DNA from: JAGOBP01 sp964550855
Lineage (GTDB): Bacteria > Chloroflexota > Anaerolineae > Fen-1058
NCBI GenBank assembly: GCA_964550855.1
Contig: CAZKBQ010000001.1
Span: 180,735 to 244,734 of the forward strand
Length of the DNA: 64,000 bases
Reading direction: 5' to 3'
Part shown: one piece after another, positions 16,001 through 22,954 of the stretch
How the letters are laid out: each line of letters starts with the position of its first letter
How positions within the stretch are numbered: the first letter of the stretch is position 1
Translations under genes and position numbers: made by a program
The notes under the pieces: model-generated
Told to the model about the DNA's origin: nothing
Database searches by the model: none
Seen by the model: the letters and a program-made list of their open reading frames with translations, nothing else

Positions 16001-17935
16001 ATGGCGCGTCCCCCGCTGCGTGATCGGCTGCGCTATGCGTTTGACAACAGCATGGCGCGCGGGCCGATCGCCCTCATCTTCTGGCTGGCCGTCATCTCGT
16101 TCATCGTCATCGCGCTGGCTGCGGCGCTGCTGCACTTCGGGCGCATCACACAGGACAACGGCGATGTGCTGAGCTTTGGCGAAGCGTTCTGGGAGAGCCT
16201 GGTGCGCACGCTGGATTCCGGCACGTTTGGCGGCGACACCGGCTGGGAATTCCGGTTGGTGATGTTGGGCGTAACCATCGGGGGCGTGCTGTTCGTCAGC
16301 GCGCTGATCGGCATCATCAACAACGGCCTGGAACGCAAAATGGATCAGCTGCGCCGCGGCCGCTCGATCGTGCTGGAGCACAACCACACGTTAATTCTGG
16401 GCTGGTCGCCCAAGATTTTTACCATCATTTCCGAACTGGCGATCGCCAACGCAAATCAGCCCAAACCGCGCATCGTGATCCTCGCCAATCGGGATGTGAC
16501 CGACATGCGCGACGAAGTGGAAGCTAAGATCGATGGCACGGGCCACACCAAGATCGTGTATCGCACGGGCAACCCGCTTGACCTGACCGATCTGGCGGTC
16601 GTCAATCCGCACGCCGCGCGGGCCATCATCATCCTCGCGCCCGAAAGCGGCGACCCCGATTCGGAAGTGATCAAGACCATCCTGGCGTTGACCAACAACC
16701 CGCAGCGTCCGGCCGGGCGCTATCACATCGTGGCCGAGCTGAGCGAGCCGCGCAACCTGGAAGTGGCGCGGCTGGTGGGCAAGGACGAGGTGCAGATCAT
16801 CGTCACCACCGATCTGATCTCGCGCATCATCGTGCAGACCGCGCGGCAGTCCGGCCTGAGCGTGGTCTATACCGAACTGCTGGATTTTGGCGGCGACGAG
16901 ATCTACTTCACAGCCGAGCCGGCACTGGTCGGACGCACCTTCGGCGAGGCGCTGCTGGCCTATGAAGATTCCGCCATCATCGGCCTGCGCACCGTCGTGG
17001 GCGTGCAGCTCAACCCGCCCATGTCCACCCTCATCCAGCCCGGCGATCAGATCATCGCCATCTCAGAAGACGACGACACGATCAGGCTGTCGGGCTTGAT
17101 CACCGATTGGAGCCAGGTTGAAACGCAGCTGCAGATTGACGCCGGCCTCATCCGCGCCGGCCAGCCGGCGTCCACCGGTTCCGAACACACCCTGCTCCTG
17201 GGCTGGAATCACCGCGGCCCGCTGATCGTCAACGAGCTGGACGATTACGCTTTGCCCGGCGCCCGATTGACCATCGCGGCCGATGTGCCCGACCTCGCCG
17301 CCATCATTGAGCGCGAGTGCGGCGAAGTGCGCCGCCTGTCGATCGAAACGCGGACGGCCGACACCACCGATCGGCGCGCGCTGGACGCGCTGAACCTGCC
17401 GGCCTACACGCAGATCATCATCCTGTGCTACTCGGATCAACTGCCGCCGCAGGCCGCCGACGCGCGCACGCTGATCACCCTGCTCCATCTGCGCGACATC
17501 AAGGAAAAACAGCAGTTTACGTTTCGCATCGTTAGCGAGATGCTGGACGTGCGCAACCGCGAACTGGCCGAGGTCACGCGCGCCGACGACTTCATCATCA
17601 GCAACAAACTCACCAGCCTGATGCTCTCGCAAGTGGCCGAAAACCGTGAACTGATGGCGGTGTTCGACGACCTGTTCGATCCCAGCGGTTCGGAGATTTA
17701 CCTCAAGCCCGCGCCCGACTATGTGGCGATCGGCCAGCCGGTCAATTTTTACACGGTGGTGGAGGCGGCCCGGCAGCGCGGCGAAGTCGCCATCGGCTAC
17801 CGGCAGCTGGCCCTGGCCGACCGTGCCGATCGATCCTACGGCGTGGTGGTCAACCCCGATAAGTCGGACCACGTAACCTTTGAGCCGGTCGATCGCATCA
17901 TCGTGCTGGCTCAGGAAGAACGTCACAGCCTGTGA
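16001..17935 (+). CDS. CASTOR/POLLUX-related ion channel with RCK-like domains
   Basis: 644 residues. Two membrane helices (about 23-46 and 85-107) flank a pore-like loop (FGEAFWESLVRTLDSGTFGGDTG, about 59-81). They are followed by two tandem RCK-like Rossmann domains: TLILGWSPKIFTIISELAIAN at about 129 and TLLLGWNHRGPLIVNELDDYA at about 395. This architecture and the LGW(S/N) motifs match the CASTOR/POLLUX/DMI1 family, known in plants as nuclear cation channels for symbiosis; bacterial members are little studied. The second Rossmann unit has the form of a ligand-gating domain. Expected in the cytoplasmic membrane as a tetramer, passing K+ or Ca2+; ion choice is not evident. It converges on the M28 peptidase gene with a 28-bp gap. 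Confidence 0.9.
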   Translation: MARPPLRDRLRYAFDNSMARGPIALIFWLAVISFIVIALAAALLHFGRITQDNGDVLSFGEAFWESLVRTLDSGTFGGDTGWEFRLVMLGVTIGGVLFVSALIGIINNGLERKMDQLRRGRSIVLEHNHTLILGWSPKIFTIISELAIANANQPKPRIVILANRDVTDMRDEVEAKIDGTGHTKIVYRTGNPLDLTDLAVVNPHAARAIIILAPESGDPDSEVIKTILALTNNPQRPAGRYHIVAELSEPRNLEVARLVGKDEVQIIVTTDLISRIIVQTARQSGLSVVYTELLDFGGDEIYFTAEPALVGRTFGEALLAYEDSAIIGLRTVVGVQLNPPMSTLIQPGDQIIAISEDDDTIRLSGLITDWSQVETQLQIDAGLIRAGQPASTGSEHTLLLGWNHRGPLIVNELDDYALPGARLTIAADVPDLAAIIERECGEVRRLSIETRTADTTDRRALDALNLPAYTQIIILCYSDQLPPQAADARTLITLLHLRDIKEKQQFTFRIVSEMLDVRNRELAEVTRADDFIISNKLTSLMLSQVAENRELMAVFDDLFDPSGSEIYLKPAPDYVAIGQPVNFYTVVEAARQRGEVAIGYRQLALADRADRSYGVVVNPDKSDHVTFEPVDRIIVLAQEERHSL

Positions 17936-17963
17936 AGTCACCCGATCGGCCCGCCCCCACCCG

Positions 17964-20048
17964 CTAGGGAGCCATCACTAAGGGAATATACGTATCGTGC
18001 GGCGTCAGCGGCTGGGGCACCCGGCACGCGCCAAAGTGCACATCGTCCACCTGCCACCAGCCGTCGTTGAGGGCGTGGTAGTAGTGAAAGCGCAAGCGCA
18101 CCTGCGCCTGATCGCCCGCCGGCGGCACCACCAGTGTCACGGTTTGCGGCCCCAGCAAGTCCTCGGTGCGCCGCCAGACGTTTTGCCATGTGCCGCCGCC
18201 GTCCACGCTCACATCCACATCAGCTACTTCGTTCCCGCCGCCCAATTCGTAGATCGACAGGTCCGTCTTGAAGGCCAGCGTGGGCGTTTCCACTCCGGTC
18301 AAGTCCAGCAGCGGCGAACGCAGCTCGGTGTCCAGGCTGACGCCCGGCCCGAAGTGATCACTGTCGGCGATGGCGAAGCTGCCCGTGCCGCCCGTGGCAT
18401 TGGGCCGGCCATGCGGGTTATTGAAGCTCCAGCCCGCCGGCGTGCCGGTGATCACCCACTCCGTCGTCAGCATCGGCAGCGTGAATGATTCGCGCACGCC
18501 GGCAAAAACGTAACCCGGCGCCGTGCACGCCGCCAGATCGGGCTGCAGCGCAAAGTCTTCCACCCGATCGGCCGTCAGGGCGCCCACCAGCCGATCGGCG
18601 GACAGATAACCGGGCACGTTGGCCTGGACGTGGAAACTGTAGGTGACGGCTTCCGCCAGCGCGATCTGGTACGCGCCCGTCTGCGGATCAGTTGCGACGG
18701 CTCCATAAGGGTAGCCACTAATGATCAGCGTGGCGCTCAGCGGCCGGTGGGTCAGCGCGTCGCGCACCACGCCGCCGACGGTGTGCGCCGGCACAACCGT
18801 CAGCGAGAAATCCTGTGTGGCCGTCAGGCCGCCGCGGACAGCCACGCCCTCCACGGTGACCGGCGCGTAACCGTAGGCCGAAGCCGTCACTGCGTAGTCG
18901 CCTTCGAGCAGCGCCAGCACGTACTGCCCGTTGGCATCGGTCGCCGCCTGGCCGGTGCGGGTGACGCCCGCGCTGGCCGCGACGCGCGCCCCGCCGATGG
19001 GCGTGCCCTTGACGGCATCGAGCACCGTGCCGCGCAGGGCCGACAGCGGCAGCGATACGCGCGCCAGATGCGCGGCTGTGCCCACCGACGCTTTCACAAA
19101 GGCGGTGAAATATGGCAAATTCAGGTTGTGCAGGCGATCATTGGCGGTGTGGTAGTAGGCGTTGAAGTCGTTGTCGTCGTCTTCAATCGCCAGGATGGCG
19201 GGATAGCCTTTCGTCCAGAAATAGTAGTGATCGCTGGCGCTGATGCCGTCTGGATCGATGAGGGGCGTCAGGCTGTTGCCCAGCCCGTACGCCTGCACGG
19301 CCTGCGTGAAGACGCCGGCAATCGCCAGATCAGCAGCGTAACCGGGATTGCTCGTGGCGCGGGTGTGCAGGCGCAGCGTCGGCCCGCCGGTGCTGTCCCA
19401 CGCGATCATGTCCATGTTGTACACGGCCACGATGTTTTCGCCTGCCGCGTAAACGGCATTGGCGTACACGTTGCTGCCGCACAACCCCTGCTCTTCACCG
19501 GTGAAGAAGATGAAGCGCAGCGTGCGCTCGAACTGGAACTTGCTCAGAATCTCGGCGGCGATCATCACCCCGACCGAACCGCTGGCGTTGTCGTCGGCGC
19601 CGGGCGCTGCGCCGCTGGCCGGCATATCGTCGAGATGGGCGGTGATCAGCACGATCTGATCCGGCGCGACGGTGCCCGGCAGCTCGCCGATAACGTTGCG
19701 GCCGGTGGTGCTGCACGCCGACCAGGTATGATAACTGACGCTCAGGCCCTGCGCCTGCATGAACTCGTACACAAACTGCGTGGCCTTCTGGATGGGCACG
19801 CCCGAATTGGTGTGGCGCGTGGTCAGGGTGTACAGCGCGCCGCTGACCACGATCGGCGCTTCGCCGCTCAGCTGCGCATCGTAGTCATAAACTTTTGCCG
19901 GCAGCACCTGCGCCACCATCGCCGCCACGGTCGGATCATAAAAGGCGTCCGGCGCGTCCACGACGTTCGTGCCGCGCGCAAACAGCGGCGGTAACAACAG
20001 CAACCACACGGCCGACAAGCCCACGGCCAGGCTCAACGCTCGCTTCAT
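17964..20048 (-). CDS. secreted M28 aminopeptidase with CarboxypepD-like and choice-of-anchor J-like domains, YLP-type tail
   Basis: 694 residues from ATG 20048, which places the signal peptide (about 1-25) at the terminus. M28 zinc peptidase at about 115-325: H138-D140 (ITAHLDD), D152 bridging (GADDNASG), general base E185 and ligand E186 (FTGEEQG), D213 (YNMDMIAWD) and H300 (YYHTANDR), so all five metal ligands and the base are in place. Two CarboxypepD-regulatory-like beta domains follow (LRGTVLDAVKGTPIGGARV and VGGVVRDALTHRPLSATLI). Next comes a Cys-framed jelly-roll domain (AACTAPGYVFAGVRESF ... VDDVHFGACRVPQP) like choice-of-anchor J. The last residues are HDTYIPLVMAP, the divergent form of the YLP tail. 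Likely exported, releasing amino acids from peptides made by the neighbouring S8 and M14 enzymes. Confidence 0.93.
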   Translation of the reverse strand: MKRALSLAVGLSAVWLLLLPPLFARGTNVVDAPDAFYDPTVAAMVAQVLPAKVYDYDAQLSGEAPIVVSGALYTLTTRHTNSGVPIQKATQFVYEFMQAQGLSVSYHTWSACSTTGRNVIGELPGTVAPDQIVLITAHLDDMPASGAAPGADDNASGSVGVMIAAEILSKFQFERTLRFIFFTGEEQGLCGSNVYANAVYAAGENIVAVYNMDMIAWDSTGGPTLRLHTRATSNPGYAADLAIAGVFTQAVQAYGLGNSLTPLIDPDGISASDHYYFWTKGYPAILAIEDDDNDFNAYYHTANDRLHNLNLPYFTAFVKASVGTAAHLARVSLPLSALRGTVLDAVKGTPIGGARVAASAGVTRTGQAATDANGQYVLALLEGDYAVTASAYGYAPVTVEGVAVRGGLTATQDFSLTVVPAHTVGGVVRDALTHRPLSATLIISGYPYGAVATDPQTGAYQIALAEAVTYSFHVQANVPGYLSADRLVGALTADRVEDFALQPDLAACTAPGYVFAGVRESFTLPMLTTEWVITGTPAGWSFNNPHGRPNATGGTGSFAIADSDHFGPGVSLDTELRSPLLDLTGVETPTLAFKTDLSIYELGGGNEVADVDVSVDGGGTWQNVWRRTEDLLGPQTVTLVVPPAGDQAQVRLRFHYYHALNDGWWQVDDVHFGACRVPQPLTPHDTYIPLVMAP

Positions 20049-20121
20049 CGAGTCTTCTCCATCGGGGGCCGACCCGAAGACGGCGCGCCCCATAATCTGT
20101 ATTTCTCCTGATTGTCCGGCG

Positions 20122-22833
20122 TTACTGCTGCAGCAGCGGCAGGTACGTTGAGGTCCACGCGCCGGTCAGCGGCGCGCAGACGCCCAGCCGCACGTCGTCC
20201 ACCTGCCACCATGCCTCCCAGCCGGCGTGGTAATAACGGAAGCGCACCCGGGCCGCCGGCTGACCGCCAAGCTGCGGCAGATCGATCGAGACGGTTTGTG
20301 GGCCGCGATAACCGGCCGTCTGCCGCCAGACGTTGATCCACGCGGTACCGTCGACGCTCACGTCCACATCGGCCACTTCGCTACTGTTTCCGATGTAGTA
20401 GTTGAAATCCGTCTTGAACGTCAGCGTCGGCGTCGGCACCGCCGACAGGTTCATCGGCGGCCCCATCAAGGCTGTATCGGTGCTCTGGCCCGCGCCGAAA
20501 TAATCGCTATCCGCAATGGCGAAGCCGCCCGCGCCGCCGGTCAGATTGGTGCGGCCGCCCGGATCGTCAAAGCGCCAGTTCGCGCCGCCGAGGGTGCCGG
20601 TCACCGTCCAAGTGGCGGGTGTGATGGCAAACGATTCGCGCACGCCCAGCCAACCATAGCCGGGCGCGCTGCACGCCACCACGTCCGCCTCGAGCGCAAA
20701 GTCCTCCAACCGATCGGCCGTCAGCAGCCCGATCGGGCGAGTTACCGGCCCGTAACCCGCTGCGCCGACTGTCAGCGTGTACGGGCCGCCGGCGGCCAGC
20801 GAAACGTGATAGTATCCGCCCGCGTCCGCTACTAAGGGGCCATACGGATAGCCGCCGATGTCGATCGAAGCGGGCAGCGGCGCGCCGGTCAGGGCGTCCG
20901 TCACGCGCCCCGTGAGGGTGTAGAACGAGAGCGCCGTCAGCGTGATGTCCTGCGTCGTCGTCAGGCCGGGCGCCAGCACGACGTCCGTGAGGGTCTGCGA
21001 CGCGTAACCATAGGCCGAAGCCGTGACCGTGTACACGCCGTGCATCAGCGCCAGCGCGTAGCGCCCGGCCGCATCGGTGGGCACCCGGCCGCTGCCCACT
21101 TCGACGAGCGCGCCGGCCACCGGCGACGCGTCCGCGCCGCGCACCACGCCGGCCAGCCCGCTATCAGCAGTAATACTTATGAAGACGGCGGTGGGCAGGC
21201 CCCAGTTGCCGGCCGCATCCTGTGCTTCCACGAATACCGTGTGGCGGCCCGGCGTCAGACCGGCGGTATTGAGCTGCGCGGTGATCGCCTCGACCGGCGT
21301 GTTGTAGGCGCCGTCGCCGGGCGACATGGGATAAGTGGCCGCGCCCAGCCACGACGGTCGATCGAAAGCATAGCGCGCGGCCGCGATGGCCTGCACCGGC
21401 TCGGCGCCATTGCTGTTGTTGAAGCGCGTATCGTTGGCGCTGGCGTTCAGCGCGACGGGCGTGCCCGCCGGCACCGTGGCGGGCACGGCGCTCAGGCCCA
21501 GCACATCCGGCCCGCCGGGCGCGGTATACGGTCGGTGGGCGGCCTTCAGCGCGTACAGCAGCGCCGCGCGATTGGCGGGATTGATCGTCGAGTCAAAGGA
21601 CGCGCAATCCTGAAAGAAACTCGTGCCCATTTCGATGGTGTAGGCCGGTATGCCCAGTTCGCCATAGGTGGTGTCGTCGGTGGTGCCATCGGTCGGATAC
21701 AGCCCCACCGACTGCTGAGGCGTATAGCCGTTGAAGTAGGCCAGTTTGCGGCCCAGCGTTTGCAGGGCGGCGGCATTGGGCGCAGCGTCGTAGGTGAAGC
21801 CCCACGGCCACAACACCAGCTGGCTGTAGCTGTGCAGATCGAAGAACATGCCGGTCGCGGTGATAGGCACAGGCGTTGTCAGGTCATTCACCGGCCGGTA
21901 GTCGGGGAAGATCGATCGGACATAGTTGAGCGTGGCCTGTGTCTCCGGTTCGGACGCTGCCGACGAGCCGCGATACGTGGGATCGCATTGACTGCCGCTG
22001 GAGCAGCCCAGGCCGGGCGCGCACGAGTTCCACATAAACGGCCAGTTGCGGTTGAGGTCGGCGCCGCGCGAGCTGGTGTTGGCGCAATAGTTGTTGTTGG
22101 TGTTCTTGCGCCACGACGAACCGCTCTCGGCCCATTTGCGGCCGTCGGGATTGGCCTGCAGCAACAGGTGGACTTCGGTGAAGTCGAGCAGCCACGTCAC
22201 ATCGGGATCGACGCCATAGTTGTCCACGAGATATTCGGCAAAACGCGTATTCAGTTCGGCGGGCGCGTATTCGCGGGCGTGCACCGACGACATGGCAAAG
22301 TACACGGGCTTGGGACCGGGCACGGCGTGATTGGTGAGCTTGAGTACCATCAGATCGTAGCCGGCCGCGCCGCCGGGCGTAATCTTTTCCCACGAGTCGC
22401 CGATGTCGATCCACTCGGCCAGATCGGGATGCGCGGCGGCGATGGCCGCGCCGGTCTGATACGTTTCTTCGACGGTGCGATAGCAGGGATAACCGGGAAT
22501 GCCGTTGGTTTGGCCCGGCAGCGCCGCGCGCGGCAGATTGGCCTCGATCGTCTTCGCCAGATCGATCGAGACCCGGTAATCCCGATCGATCAACGCGGCC
22601 AGCTCGGCCCGCGTCGCCCCGATCACGACATAGCCCTCCGCCGGTTTCACTTCCCATACATCATACTGTCCCGTCAGTTCGGCCAACTGCGCGCGATCGG
22701 CGTAGTAGACGCGCACCACGAACAGATCCGGCGCGGCGGCGTTCACCGATGTGCCCTGCGCCAGAACGGACTGCGCCAGACCGATTATGCCGGCGACGAT
22801 CAGCAGTAAGAACAACCATCGAGGTTTCGTCAT
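20122..22833 (-). CDS. secreted M14 zinc carboxypeptidase with CarboxypepD-like and choice-of-anchor J-like domains, YLP tail
   Basis: 903 residues from ATG 22833 (GGAG upstream). Signal peptide about 1-26. The M14 catalytic domain (about 112-440) shows the zinc ligands H185 and E188 (SSVHAREYAP), substrate residues R242 (SWRKNTN) and N261-R262 (LNRNW), zinc ligand H334 (FDLHSYSQ), and the catalytic Glu E401 (TIEMGTSF). It is therefore a complete metallocarboxypeptidase. After it come an unassigned beta domain, two CarboxypepD-regulatory-like domains and the same Cys-framed choice-of-anchor J-like module as the neighbours (VACSAPGYGWLGVRESF ... VRLGVCAPLTG). It ends STYLPLLQQ. The gene sits between the S8 and M28 peptidase genes on the same strand. 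Confidence 0.95.
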   Translation of the reverse strand: MTKPRWLFLLLIVAGIIGLAQSVLAQGTSVNAAAPDLFVVRVYYADRAQLAELTGQYDVWEVKPAEGYVVIGATRAELAALIDRDYRVSIDLAKTIEANLPRAALPGQTNGIPGYPCYRTVEETYQTGAAIAAAHPDLAEWIDIGDSWEKITPGGAAGYDLMVLKLTNHAVPGPKPVYFAMSSVHAREYAPAELNTRFAEYLVDNYGVDPDVTWLLDFTEVHLLLQANPDGRKWAESGSSWRKNTNNNYCANTSSRGADLNRNWPFMWNSCAPGLGCSSGSQCDPTYRGSSAASEPETQATLNYVRSIFPDYRPVNDLTTPVPITATGMFFDLHSYSQLVLWPWGFTYDAAPNAAALQTLGRKLAYFNGYTPQQSVGLYPTDGTTDDTTYGELGIPAYTIEMGTSFFQDCASFDSTINPANRAALLYALKAAHRPYTAPGGPDVLGLSAVPATVPAGTPVALNASANDTRFNNSNGAEPVQAIAAARYAFDRPSWLGAATYPMSPGDGAYNTPVEAITAQLNTAGLTPGRHTVFVEAQDAAGNWGLPTAVFISITADSGLAGVVRGADASPVAGALVEVGSGRVPTDAAGRYALALMHGVYTVTASAYGYASQTLTDVVLAPGLTTTQDITLTALSFYTLTGRVTDALTGAPLPASIDIGGYPYGPLVADAGGYYHVSLAAGGPYTLTVGAAGYGPVTRPIGLLTADRLEDFALEADVVACSAPGYGWLGVRESFAITPATWTVTGTLGGANWRFDDPGGRTNLTGGAGGFAIADSDYFGAGQSTDTALMGPPMNLSAVPTPTLTFKTDFNYYIGNSSEVADVDVSVDGTAWINVWRQTAGYRGPQTVSIDLPQLGGQPAARVRFRYYHAGWEAWWQVDDVRLGVCAPLTGAWTSTYLPLLQQ

Positions 22834-22851
22834 GTTCCGCTCCAACCGTTC

Positions 22852-22935
22852 CATTCCAAACGCAGTGACACTTGCACTTGCGTGTAAGTGCCGGTGGGAA
22901 GCTCGACGCTGGCCGAGCCGCACGCGGTTTGGAAT
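22852..22935 (-). repeat. palindromic intergenic element, possible three-way RNA junction upstream of the M14 gene
   Basis: Outer 9-bp inverted repeat ATTCCAAAC (22853-22861)/GTTTGGAAT (22927-22935) encloses two inner hairpins: CACTTGCA/TGTAAGTG (22869-22876/22883-22890, one G-U pair) and GCTCG/CGAGC (22901-22905/22914-22918). The word at 22852-22868 is a 17-nt exact match (reverse complement) to 52570-52586 in the 115-bp repeat near 52.5 kb. Probably a diverged copy of the same family. Confidence 0.6.
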
Positions 22936-22954
22936 AACCCAGGCGCGCTTGGGG

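Noticed and set aside
18630..19994. A 454-codon plus-strand frame
   Set aside because: Antisense to the M28 aminopeptidase with its five metal ligands intact.
21040..22809. A 589-codon plus-strand frame
   Set aside because: Antisense of the M14 peptidase gene, whose zinc site is complete; the frame has no plausible start signal.
22852..22935. Possible tRNA-like cloverleaf
   Set aside because: Arm lengths and conserved tRNA bases (T-loop, CCA end, anticodon stem) do not fit; a repeat relic or leader structure is more likely.
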